Below are positions 1 to 7,164 of a stretch of DNA of 35,773 nucleotides, piece after piece. Position numbers and translations under genes: made by a program. Origin of the DNA: Cypionkella sp. (GTDB taxonomy: Bacteria; Pseudomonadota; Alphaproteobacteria; Rhodobacterales; Rhodobacteraceae); contig JALOSF010000023.1 of assembly GCA_025458525.1 (NCBI GenBank), forward strand, positions 1 to 35,773, written 5' to 3'. Each line of letters starts with the position of its first letter. The first letter of the stretch is position 1. The notes beneath the pieces are model-generated. The model saw only the letters and a list, made by a program, of their open reading frames with translations. It did no database searches and was not told where the DNA came from.

Positions 1-128
1 GCCGCAAGTCCTTGAACGAAATCAAGGAAGTGCTGTCGGGCATGGGTCTGCACCTTGGCATGGAAGTCGAGGATTGGCCGCCAGAGAACATCGAAGATCT
101 GGCCAAGCGTTTCGAGGACCAGTTCTAA
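1..128 (+). CDS. rpoA: RNA polymerase subunit alpha, C-terminal end (partial)
   Basis: The window opens inside this gene. The frame beginning at base 3 gives 41 residues and a TAA stop. The readable tail contains [18 protein letters not shown] followed by an acidic end, [11 protein letters not shown]. This is the end of the alpha C-terminal domain, the helix-hairpin-helix module that contacts UP-element DNA and activators. The gene downstream is rplQ, as in the conserved alpha operon order rpoA-rplQ, which supports the call. Only the final part of a protein of roughly 340 residues is present, so nothing can be said about the promoter or start. Confidence 0.93.
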   Translation, partial: RKSLNEIKEVLSGMGLHLGMEVEDWPPENIEDLAKRFEDQF

Positions 129-135
129 GACCACC

Positions 136-210
136 GGGGGGCGGCAACGCCCCCCAGCTACAATGCCCGGACGACCGGGGAAAAAGATTGAAAACCGAAG
201 GTTTTCGATC
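136..210 (+). promoter_or_regulatory. rpoA-rplQ intergenic stem-loop cluster
   Basis: Three hairpins follow one another in the 159-nt gap. The first is a perfect 8-bp GC stem at 136-143/148-155 closed by a GCAA tetraloop. The second is a 5-bp stem at 166-170/175-179. The third is an 11-bp stem at 186-196/200-210 with one T-G wobble and a GAA loop. None is followed by a T-run, so a simple terminator is unlikely. They could be mRNA processing or stability elements, or a leader control site for rplQ. No SD-blocking pairing is evident, since the rplQ SD lies about 70 nt downstream. Confidence 0.6.
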
Positions 211-287
211 ATGGCGAAAGCCCAAGGTGAGTGCAGCCGCACATAGGCCGCACCGGACAAAGCAAAACACGCGATACGGAGATTCCC

Positions 288-704
288 ATGCGTCACTCTA
301 ACGGCTACCGCAAACTGAACCGGACCCACGAACACCGCAAGGCGATGTTCGCCAACATGGCCGGTTCGCTGATCGAGCATGAGCAGATCAAGACCACCTT
401 GCCCAAGGCAAAGGAACTGCGTCCGATCATCGAAAAGCTGATCACCCTGGCAAAGCGCGGCGACCTGCACGCCCGTCGTCAGGCCCATGCCCAGTTGAAG
501 CAGGACATGCACACCGCACGTCTGTTTGAAATCCTCGGCCCCCGCTACAAGGACCGCGCCGGTGGTTATGTGCGCGTGCTGAAGGCTGGCTTCCGCTATG
601 GCGACATGGCGCCGATGGCGATCATCGAATTCGTGGACCGCGACCCGAATGCAAAGGGTGCCGCCGACCACGCTCGGACCGAAGCGGCCGAACAGGCAGA
701 ATGA
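288..704 (+). CDS. rplQ: 50S ribosomal protein L17
   Basis: This 138-residue protein starts [20 protein letters not shown], the highly conserved L17 N-terminus. The core contains [22 protein letters not shown] and [21 protein letters not shown], both family hallmarks. L17 binds 23S rRNA domains near the exit tunnel of the large subunit. The start is ATG 288 with GGAG at 278-281. An open frame extends further upstream but breaks the conserved N-terminus. The C-terminal tail is alanine- and glutamate-rich, as in alphaproteobacterial L17. The gene lies behind rpoA and ends the alpha operon, with a hairpin following at 723. Confidence 0.97.
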   Translation: MRHSNGYRKLNRTHEHRKAMFANMAGSLIEHEQIKTTLPKAKELRPIIEKLITLAKRGDLHARRQAHAQLKQDMHTARLFEILGPRYKDRAGGYVRVLKAGFRYGDMAPMAIIEFVDRDPNAKGAADHARTEAAEQAE

Positions 705-722
705 TCTGCCCGACGTTTGCGC

Positions 723-754
723 AAGGCCCGTCTCTGGCAACAGGGGCGGGCTTT
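723..754 (+). terminator. Hairpin terminator after rplQ
   Basis: A long imperfect hairpin folds 723-736 onto 741-754. An outer 8-bp AAGGCCCG/CGGGCTTT stem with one wobble continues through three wobble or GC pairs and CTG/CAG to a GCAA loop. The downstream arm ends CTTT but has no long T-run. The position 18 nt after the rplQ stop makes it the likely end of the rpoA-rplQ transcript. Confidence 0.6.
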
Positions 755-804
755 GTCCTGTCTGGATCAACGCTGCCGCCCCGGCTGCCTTGCCCTCGCG
801 CGGG

Positions 805-832
805 TTGAAAGCGTGGGCGCCTTTGCCATATT
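805..832 (+). promoter_or_regulatory. Candidate sigma-70 promoter for the Do-family protease
   Basis: TTGAAA at 805-810 (5/6 to consensus) is followed after 16 nt by CATATT at 827-832 (4/6). The predicted start of transcription is near 839 and the gene begins at 861. The site lies downstream of the rplQ terminator, which gives it a clear role as the start of the protease-rarA transcript. Confidence 0.45.
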
Positions 833-860
833 GCTGCCATTGCCAGAAAGGGATGCCGTG

Positions 861-2237
861 ATGATCCGCCTTGTTGCCCTTTTGCTTCTTGCCACGCTGC
901 CGTTTTCCGCGTTTGCGCAAAGCCGGGTGCCGGCCAGTCAGGCCGAGATCAGCCTCAGTTTCGCGCCCGTGGTGCAGGCCACCACCCCGGCGGTGGTCAA
1001 TATCTACGCCAGCCGCGTGGTCGAGGAACGCCTCTCGCCCTTTGCCGGCGATCCGTTCTTTGACCAGTTCCTTGGCGGTTTTGCCCAGACCCAGCCGCGG
1101 GTGCAGAACTCGCTTGGCTCTGGCGTGATCGTGTCGCCCGACGGGATCGTCGTGTCGAATTATCACGTGGTCGGACAGGCCACCGAAATCCGCGTCGTGC
1201 TGAACGACCGCCGCGAATATGCCGCCGATCTGATCCTGGGCGACGAGGAAAGCGATCTGGCCATTCTTCGGCTGCAAAACGCGCGCGATCTGCCCGCGCT
1301 GCCGTTCCGCAACTCGGATGAGGTGCAGGTGGGCGATCTGGTTCTGGCCATCGGCAATCCGTTCGGGGTGGGGCAGACCGTGTCGCAGGGCATCGTCTCG
1401 GGCCTTGCGCGCAGTTCGGTCGAACTCGGGCGCGGCTATTTCATCCAGACCGATGCCGCGATCAACCCCGGCAACTCGGGCGGGGCGCTGGTTGACATGC
1501 AGGGGCGTCTTGTCGGGATCAACACCGCCATCCTGACCCGTTCGGGCGGATCGAATGGCATTGGCTTTGCGATTCCGGCCAATTTGGTGCAAACCGTTGT
1601 CCGCCAGGCCGAGCAGGGTGCCAGCCGGTTTGCCCGGCCGTGGGCGGGTGTGACCGGGCAGGCAATGGATGCCAGCCTGGCAGAGGCGATGCAGATCGAA
1701 CGCCCCGATGGTGTCTTGCTGTTGGACATACACCCCGACAGCCCCTTTGCGGCCGCCGGGTTGCGCGCGGGTGACATTGTGCTGACCGTGGGCGGCGAGC
1801 CGACCAACACCCCGCAAGAGATGATCTTCCGGCTGGCGGCGCTTGGCGTCGGCGCCACGACCGAGATCAGCTATCTGCACGAAGAACGGGTGCAAACGGC
1901 CGAGGTCGCGCTGGTCGCCCCGCCCGACAGCCCCCCGCGCGATGTGCAGACGATCAGCGAAAGAGTGGCCTTGCGCGGCCTGACGGTGGCCCGGATCAAC
2001 CCGGCGGTCAGCGCCGAGATGGACCTGCCCATCGATGCCACGGGCGTCGTCGTGATGCAGGCGCAGGATGTGGCGGGTCAGGTGGGGCTGCGTGCCGGGG
2101 ATGTGCTGCTGTCGATCAACGACAGGGCGATCAGCACGCCGCAGGATGTGGTGCAGGCCGCGCGCGAGCCGACGCGGCGTTGGGCGATTGATGTCAATCG
2201 CGGGGGGCAGGTGATCCGCCTGCGTTTCCGGCTCTAG
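861..2237 (+). CDS. Do-family (DegP/DegQ-like) periplasmic serine endoprotease
   Basis: This 458-residue envelope protease-chaperone degrades misfolded periplasmic proteins. Residues 1-19 form a signal peptide (MIRLVALLLLATLPFSAFA, cleavage before QS). The trypsin-like domain carries the triad H102 (SNYHVVG), D132 (ESDLAIL) and S206 (NPGNSGGAL). Two PDZ domains follow, one around residues 260-350 (SPFAAAGLRAGDIVLTVGG) and one at the C-terminus (GLRAGDVLLSIND). The start is ATG 861, with AGAAAGG upstream at 844-850; GTG 858 is also possible. A longer frame from 717 would bury the signal peptide and overlap the rplQ terminator. rarA follows after 33 nt. Assignment to DegP versus DegQ/DegS is not resolved, but two PDZ domains exclude a simple DegS. 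Confidence 0.93.
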   Translation: MIRLVALLLLATLPFSAFAQSRVPASQAEISLSFAPVVQATTPAVVNIYASRVVEERLSPFAGDPFFDQFLGGFAQTQPRVQNSLGSGVIVSPDGIVVSNYHVVGQATEIRVVLNDRREYAADLILGDEESDLAILRLQNARDLPALPFRNSDEVQVGDLVLAIGNPFGVGQTVSQGIVSGLARSSVELGRGYFIQTDAAINPGNSGGALVDMQGRLVGINTAILTRSGGSNGIGFAIPANLVQTVVRQAEQGASRFARPWAGVTGQAMDASLAEAMQIERPDGVLLLDIHPDSPFAAAGLRAGDIVLTVGGEPTNTPQEMIFRLAALGVGATTEISYLHEERVQTAEVALVAPPDSPPRDVQTISERVALRGLTVARINPAVSAEMDLPIDATGVVVMQAQDVAGQVGLRAGDVLLSINDRAISTPQDVVQAAREPTRRWAIDVNRGGQVIRLRFRL

Positions 2238-2270
2238 CGGCGGCGGGCGCGGCGGGTTACGCTCTGCCCC

Positions 2271-3584
2271 ATGGCCGATCTGTTTGACACCGCAGCCCAG
2301 ACCCCGAAAGCCGAAGGCCCGCGCCCCTTGGCCGACCGTTTGCGCCCGCAAACCCTGTCCGACGTCATCGGGCAGGGCCATGTGCTGGGGCCAGAGGGGC
2401 CGCTTGGCGCGATGCTGGCGGCGCGCAGTCTGTCATCGCTGATCCTTTGGGGGCCGCCCGGCGTGGGCAAGACCACCATCGCCCGGTTGCTGGCGCGCGA
2501 AACCGATCTGGCCTTTGTCCAGATCAGCGCGATTTTCACCGGCGTGCCGGAATTGCGCAAAGTGTTCGATTCCGCCAAGATCCGGCGGCAAAACGGACAG
2601 GGGACGCTGCTGTTTGTTGATGAAATCCATCGCTTCAACAAGGCGCAGCAGGATGGCTTTCTGCCGCATATGGAGGACGGGACGATCCTTCTGGTCGGGG
2701 CCACCACCGAAAACCCCAGTTTCGAGTTGAACGCCGCCTTGCTCAGCCGGGCGCAGGTGATCGTGCTGGAACGGTTATCGCTGGCCGATCTGGAGCGGTT
2801 GATGCAGCGCGCAGAACAGGAGTTGGGCCAAACCCTGCCCCTGACCGGCGAGGCGCGAGAGGCGCTGCTCGAGATGGCCGATGGCGATGGCCGCGCGCTG
2901 CTCAATCTGATCGAACAGGTGGCGGCATGGCGGGTCGATCGCCCGATGGCGCGCGATCAGCTTGCCACACGCCTGATGCGACGGGCCGCGAAATACGACA
3001 AGTCGGGCGAGGAGCATTACAACCTGATTTCTGCCTTGCACAAATCGGTGCGCGGGTCCGACCCCGATGCTGCGCTCTATTGGTTTGCCCGCATGCTGGA
3101 GGGTGGTGAAGACCCGCGTTTCCTCGCCCGCCGTCTGACGCGCATGGCGGTGGAAGACATTTGCCTTGCGGACCCGCAGGCGCAGAGCGTCTGCCTGGAT
3201 GCCTGGAACACCTATGAACGCCTGGGCAGCCCCGAGGGGGAACTGGCGCTGGCCAATGCGGTGGTCTACCTGGCACTCGCTCCCAAATCCAACGCGGTCT
3301 ATGTGGCCTACAAGGCGGCGCGGGCCGCGGCGCGGGACACCGGCAGCCAGATGCCGCCGCGCCATATCCTGAACGCACCCACCAAGATGATGAAGGACAT
3401 CGGCTATGGGGCGGGCTATGCCTATGACCATGATGCCGAAGACGGATTTTCCGGGCAGGATTATTTCCCCGAAGGCATGAAACGCCCGGTGTTCTATCTG
3501 CCGCCCGAACGCGGGTTTGAACGCGAGTTGAAAAAGCGGGTGGAGTATTTTGCCAAGCTGCGCGCGAAACGTCAGGGCAGTTAG
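2271..3584 (+). CDS. rarA: Replication-associated recombination protein RarA (MgsA) AAA+ ATPase
   Basis: This 437-residue protein is close to the family length. Near the N-terminus PLADRLRPQTLSDVIGQ is the standard RarA opening. Walker A is GPPGVGKTT at 61-69 and Walker B is LLFVDEIHRFNK with DEIH at 117-120. Sensor 1 is VGATTENPSF. The C-terminal part has YWFARMLEGGEDPRF and PPRHILNAPTKMMKDIGYG, which mark the RarA tetramerisation domain rather than RuvB or clamp loaders. RarA acts at stalled replication forks. The start is ATG 2271. The gene is likely co-transcribed with the preceding protease. Confidence 0.96.
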   Translation: MADLFDTAAQTPKAEGPRPLADRLRPQTLSDVIGQGHVLGPEGPLGAMLAARSLSSLILWGPPGVGKTTIARLLARETDLAFVQISAIFTGVPELRKVFDSAKIRRQNGQGTLLFVDEIHRFNKAQQDGFLPHMEDGTILLVGATTENPSFELNAALLSRAQVIVLERLSLADLERLMQRAEQELGQTLPLTGEAREALLEMADGDGRALLNLIEQVAAWRVDRPMARDQLATRLMRRAAKYDKSGEEHYNLISALHKSVRGSDPDAALYWFARMLEGGEDPRFLARRLTRMAVEDICLADPQAQSVCLDAWNTYERLGSPEGELALANAVVYLALAPKSNAVYVAYKAARAAARDTGSQMPPRHILNAPTKMMKDIGYGAGYAYDHDAEDGFSGQDYFPEGMKRPVFYLPPERGFERELKKRVEYFAKLRAKRQGS

Positions 3585-3606
3585 CGGCACAGATGCCGTG
3601 CGCACG

Positions 3607-3635
3607 TTGACAAATCCGCGCAACAAACGCAAAGA
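3607..3635 (+). promoter_or_regulatory. Candidate promoter upstream of crcB
   Basis: A perfect TTGACA hexamer at 3607-3612 precedes crcB. The -10 region 17 nt later (CAAAGA at 3630-3635) is a poor match, and transcription would start almost on the crcB ATG at 3642. No fluoride riboswitch fits in the 57-nt gap. There is no obvious SD either, so a very short leader is possible. Confidence 0.3.
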
Positions 3636-3641
3636 CCCCTC

Positions 3642-4016
3642 ATGATCCTGACCCTTTCCCAAGTCGCCCTCGGCGGGGCCATTGGCGCATCCTTGCGCTA
3701 TCTGGTGAATGTCGCCAGCCTGCGCGCCTTTGGGCCGGGGTTTCCCTATGCCACGCTGATCGTCAATGTCCTCGGCTCGTTCGCCATGGGGCTTTTGGTG
3801 GTGGTGCTGGCCGAAAAATCCGGGATGCGCCTTGCGCCGTTTCTGATGACGGGCATTCTGGGCGGCTTCACCACCTTTTCGGCCTTCTCGCTCGACACCA
3901 TTTCGCTGTGGGAGCGGGGGGCAAGCTGGCTTGCCCTTGGCTATGTCGGCGCTTCTGTCATTCTCTCGCTTGCCGCGCTTGTGGCGGGCCTCCAACTTGC
4001 AAGGTCCATGCTATGA
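3642..4016 (+). CDS. crcB: Fluoride ion channel CrcB/FluC
   Basis: This 124-residue, four-helix membrane protein exports fluoride as an antiparallel dimer. Visible signatures are GGAIGASLRYLV near the N-terminus, NVLGSFAMG with the pore asparagine N42, and GILGGFTTFSAFSLDT at 71-86 holding the phenylalanine-box and Na+-site residues. The length is normal for a homodimeric CrcB. The final codons overlap the next gene: the rluC ATG at 4013-4015 shares bases with the crcB TGA at 4014-4016, which implies translational coupling. No riboswitch is seen, so fluoride-responsive control is not supported here. Confidence 0.95.
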   Translation: MILTLSQVALGGAIGASLRYLVNVASLRAFGPGFPYATLIVNVLGSFAMGLLVVVLAEKSGMRLAPFLMTGILGGFTTFSAFSLDTISLWERGASWLALGYVGASVILSLAALVAGLQLARSML

Positions 4017-5056
4017 GCGGCGTTAAAATCCTGACGGTATCCGAGGACGAGGGCGAGCAGCGGCTGGACAAATGGTTCAAGCGCCGCTTTCCGCAGCTGA
4101 CCCAAGGCCATGTCGAAAAGATGTGCCGCACCGGGCAGATCCGGGTCGATGGCGCGCGGGCAAAGGCGGCGGACCGTGTGGCGCCGGGCCAGACCATCCG
4201 CGTGCCGCCCTTGCCCGACACCGAGGCGCCAAGCCGCCCCGCCGAAGGGCGCGTCAGCGCGGCGGATGCCAAGATGATCCAGAACGCGGTGCTGTGGAAG
4301 GATGAGCATATCATCATCCTGAACAAGCCCCCCGGCCTGCCGTCGCAGGGCGGATCGGGGCAGGGGGACCGGCATGTGGACGGTCTGACCGAGGCGCTGA
4401 AATTCGGCTACAAGGACCGCCCCAAACTGGTGCACCGGCTGGACAAGGACACCTCGGGCCTGTTGATGCTGGCGCGCACCGACCGGGTGGCGCGCGCGCT
4501 GTCCGAGGCTTTGCGGCACCGTAACACCCGCAAGATCTACTGGGCGCTGGTCGCGGGCGTGCCGCATCCGCGCCAAGGCTCGATCAAATACGGGCTGATG
4601 AAGGCGCCGGGCGGCGGGCGGGGCGAGGGCGAAAAGATGCTCTGCGTCCACCCCGCAAAGATGGCCGATTTCCCCGATGCCAAGCGGGCGCATACCGATT
4701 ACTTCACGCTCTGGTTCCTTGGCACCCGCATGTCCTGGATGGCGCTGGAGCCGGTGACGGGCCGCACGCACCAGTTGCGCGCCCATATGGCCGAACTTGG
4801 CCACCCGATTATCGGCGATGGCAAATACGGCGGGTCGGCTCAGGAAAACGCTGGCGACGGCTGGGGCGCGCAAGCCGGCGGTGAGATGTCAAAGAAAATG
4901 CATCTGCACGCCCGCAGCCTGACGGTCGAGCATCCGATCACCAAAGAGCTGATGACCTTTACCGCGCCCTTGCCCGACCACATGGCGCGGACTTGGAAGC
5001 TGCTCGACTGGAACGAGAAAGACGTGCCGGCCGACCCCTTCACGGTGTTCAAATGA
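4013..5056 (+). CDS. rluC: RluA/RluC-family 23S rRNA pseudouridine synthase
   Basis: This 347-residue protein has an N-terminal S4 RNA-binding domain (RLDKWFKRRFPQLTQGHVEKM, then GQIRVDGARAK) and a pseudouridine synthase domain. The catalytic motif VHRLDKDTSGLLML places the nucleophile at D144, and GRTHQLRAHMAELGHPIIGD is the second conserved block. Domain order and length match RluC-type enzymes, which modify uridines in 23S rRNA helices; the exact target cannot be read from the sequence. The start ATG 4013 is fixed by its ATGA overlap with crcB. The stop (5054-5056) overlaps the ATP12 start in the same way. Confidence 0.92.
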   Translation: MSGVKILTVSEDEGEQRLDKWFKRRFPQLTQGHVEKMCRTGQIRVDGARAKAADRVAPGQTIRVPPLPDTEAPSRPAEGRVSAADAKMIQNAVLWKDEHIIILNKPPGLPSQGGSGQGDRHVDGLTEALKFGYKDRPKLVHRLDKDTSGLLMLARTDRVARALSEALRHRNTRKIYWALVAGVPHPRQGSIKYGLMKAPGGGRGEGEKMLCVHPAKMADFPDAKRAHTDYFTLWFLGTRMSWMALEPVTGRTHQLRAHMAELGHPIIGDGKYGGSAQENAGDGWGAQAGGEMSKKMHLHARSLTVEHPITKELMTFTAPLPDHMARTWKLLDWNEKDVPADPFTVFK

Positions 5057-5760
5057 GCGGCTGGACGGCGAAGCGGTTCTGGACGGCGGCTGTTGCAGAA
5101 CCGCTCGACGGCGGCTTTACCGTCCGGCTGGACGCAAAGCCCGTCAAGACGCCCGCCAAGGCCCCGCTGCTGTTGCCCACACGCCGGATGGCCGAGGCGA
5201 TTGCCGCCGAATGGGAGGCGCAGCAAGGCGTCATCCGGCCCGACAGCATGCCGCTGACCCGCGCCGCCAATTCCGCCATCGACAAGGTTGGCCCGCATCG
5301 CGACGCCGTGGTGGGCGAGATCGCCAATTATGCCGCCACCGACCTGCTGTGCTATCGCGCGACCGAGCCGCCAGCCCTGATCGCCCGTCAGGCGCAGGGC
5401 TGGGACCCGTGCCTGGATTGGGCGCGCGACGCGCTTGGCGCGCCGCTGACGGTCACGCAAGGGGTGATCCCGATCCCCCAGCCCGCACCCAGCCTTGCGC
5501 GTCTGCGCGCCGTTGTGGCCGAACACAGCGCCTTTCAGCTTGCGGCATTGCATGATCTGGTGGCGATTTCCGGGTCGGTGGTCCTTGGGCTTGCCGTGGC
5601 ACGCGGCCATCTCGGCGCAGCCGAGGCGTTTGACCTGAGCCGAATCGATGAGGCCTGGCAAATCCAGCAGTGGGGCGTGGATGAGGAAGCCGCCGCTCTG
5701 GAAGCGCGGCGCCGCGACGCGATGCTGATTGCCGAGCGATTCTTTCAATTGTGCGGGTAA
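5053..5760 (+). CDS. ATP12-family F1-ATPase assembly chaperone
   Basis: This 235-residue protein is of the ATP12 family, which in mitochondria binds the F1 alpha subunit before hexamer assembly and is widespread in alphaproteobacteria. Family landmarks are the N-terminal RFW.AA and FTVRLDAKPVKTP, then LPTRRMAEAIAAEWEAQ, PDSMPLTRAANSAIDKV, DLLCYRATEPPALIARQ and WDPCLDWARDALG. There is no signal peptide, consistent with a cytoplasmic chaperone. The start is ATG 5053, overlapping the rluC stop as ATGA. A 241-nt gap follows before bztA, so it ends the crcB-rluC-ATP12 unit. Confidence 0.9.
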   Translation: MSGWTAKRFWTAAVAEPLDGGFTVRLDAKPVKTPAKAPLLLPTRRMAEAIAAEWEAQQGVIRPDSMPLTRAANSAIDKVGPHRDAVVGEIANYAATDLLCYRATEPPALIARQAQGWDPCLDWARDALGAPLTVTQGVIPIPQPAPSLARLRAVVAEHSAFQLAALHDLVAISGSVVLGLAVARGHLGAAEAFDLSRIDEAWQIQQWGVDEEAAALEARRRDAMLIAERFFQLCG

Positions 5761-6001
5761 CAATCCTGCCCAAATCACAGGCGCAGCGATGCCATCTTGC
5801 GCAGCACTGCCCGCAACCCGCTGGTCTGCAAAGAATTTAGGCAATTTTCTGCGACACGCTTGACCTTTCAAACCGCTTCGGAGGAAACTGTCACGACTGG
5901 GAGAGGCTCACCTCCACTAGTTTCGTCCCCGTCCGCCCGGTTCCGGGCCCCGGGGCATAAAAAATGTCGGCCCAAGGCCGACTACTCAGGATGAGGTAAG
6001 A
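5761..6001 (+). promoter_or_regulatory. bztA upstream region with candidate promoter and leader hairpin
   Basis: This 241-nt gene-free stretch precedes bztA. TTGACC at 5860-5865 is a good -35, but the -10 position 17-18 nt later (GGAAAC/GAAACT at 5883-5889) is weak. A perfect 7-bp hairpin sits at 5966-5972/5976-5982 with a CAA loop, just before the GAGG SD at about 5993. The -35 context CGCTTGACCTTTC also occurs upstream of yidC at 16583-16595. No coding sequence was recognised here. Confidence 0.45.
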
Positions 6002-7030
6002 ATGAAAAAATCCGTATTCCTCGGCACCCTTGCTGCCACCACGCTCTTTGCGGGCATGGCTCTGGCCCAAGGCACCTCGACGCTTGATACCGTCAAGGCC
6101 CGTGGCGAACTGAACTGTGGCGTCAACACCGGTCTGGTCGGCTTTGCCGCGCCGGATGCAAACGGCAATTGGCAAGGGTTTGACGTGGCCCTGTGCAAGG
6201 CGGTTGCCGCCGCGATCTTTGGCGACGCGTCCAAGGTGGTTTATATCCCGACCACCTCTGCCGACCGCTTCGAACAGTTGACCTCGGGCAAGATCGATTT
6301 CCTGATCCGCAACACCACCTGGACCTTCTCACGCGACACCGACCTGAAAATGGATTTCGTCGGCGTGAACTATTATGACGGTCAAGGCTTCATGGTGCGC
6401 AAGGATCTGGGCGTGTCTTCGGCCAAGGAGCTGAACGGCGCCACGATCTGCATTCAGACCGGCACCACGACCGAACTGAACCTGGCCGACTACTTCAAGG
6501 CCAACAACCTGACCTACACCGCGGTTCCGGTTGAAACCAACGCCGAAGGCGAACAGCAGTATCTCGCAGGCGCTTGCGATGCCTATACGACTGACGCCTC
6601 GGGCCTTGCTGCCACCCGTGCGGCATTTGCCGACCCGGACAACCACATCATCCTGCCCGAGATCATTTCGAAAGAACCGCTCGGGCCGGCCGTGCGTCAT
6701 GGGGACAGCGCCTGGGGCGACGTGATCCGCTGGACGATGAACGCGCTGATCGCTGCCGAAGAATTCGGCATCACCTCGGCCAATATCGACGAACTGGCAA
6801 CCTCGTCGCAGAACCCCGAAGTGCAGCGCTTGCTCGGCTCCTCGACCGACAATCTGGGTGCGATGCTTGGGCTTGATGCCGGCTGGGCCAAGAATGCGAT
6901 CAAGGCAAGCGGCAACTATGGCGAAATCTTCGCTGCAACCATCGGCGAGTCGACCCCGATCGGTCTGGCGCGTGGCCTGAACGCACAATGGACCCAAGGC
7001 GGGCTGCTCTACACCCCGCCGTTCCGTTGA
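6002..7030 (+). CDS. bztA: Glutamate/glutamine/aspartate/asparagine ABC transporter substrate-binding protein
   Basis: This 342-residue periplasmic binding protein has a clear signal peptide (residues 1-22, MKKSVFLGTLAATTLFAGMALA, cleavage before QG). The mature part shows the AapJ/BztA pattern: TLDTVKARGELNCGVN, GNWQGFDVALCKAVAAAIFGD, TSADRFEQLTSGKIDFLIRNTTWT and YDGQGFMVRK. Its length is greater than that of ordinary polar amino acid binding proteins (about 250), as expected for AapJ/BztA. It heads an operon with two long permeases and an ATPase, the bztABCD arrangement known from Rhodobacter capsulatus. A terminator immediately downstream separates it from the permease genes. GAGG precedes ATG 6002. 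The name aapJ would be equally acceptable. Confidence 0.94.
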   Translation: MKKSVFLGTLAATTLFAGMALAQGTSTLDTVKARGELNCGVNTGLVGFAAPDANGNWQGFDVALCKAVAAAIFGDASKVVYIPTTSADRFEQLTSGKIDFLIRNTTWTFSRDTDLKMDFVGVNYYDGQGFMVRKDLGVSSAKELNGATICIQTGTTTELNLADYFKANNLTYTAVPVETNAEGEQQYLAGACDAYTTDASGLAATRAAFADPDNHIILPEIISKEPLGPAVRHGDSAWGDVIRWTMNALIAAEEFGITSANIDELATSSQNPEVQRLLGSSTDNLGAMLGLDAGWAKNAIKASGNYGEIFAATIGESTPIGLARGLNAQWTQGGLLYTPPFR

Positions 7031-7044
7031 TCGGCTAAGACCTT

Positions 7045-7072
7045 GGGCGCGCCACACCGGCGCGCCCTTTTT
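7045..7072 (+). terminator. Intra-operon rho-independent terminator between bztA and bztB
   Basis: A perfect 9-bp GC stem, GGGCGCGCC at 7045-7053 with GGCGCGCCC at 7059-7067, has a 5-nt loop and is followed by five T residues (7068-7072). It lies 15 nt past the bztA stop and 92 nt before bztB. Partial termination here would give more binding protein than permease, a common arrangement in ABC uptake operons. Confidence 0.88.
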
Positions 7073-7164
7073 GAACGTGCGAACAGGGTAATCCGCTGCG
7101 TCGGGGAAACTTCCCCAATAACAAGGGCAAAGCCCGGTGACGCGTGGACTTCAGGGGAAATTAC

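Noticed and set aside
3585..3641. Fluoride riboswitch upstream of crcB
   Set aside because: The gap is only 57 nt and I could not find the conserved fluoride aptamer stem and pseudoknot pattern.
2775..3995. Long minus-strand open frame opposite rarA and crcB
   Set aside because: It is the complement of two confidently identified genes, has a histidine/arginine/glutamine-rich low-complexity composition and no recognisable motif. Such frames are common in GC-rich DNA.
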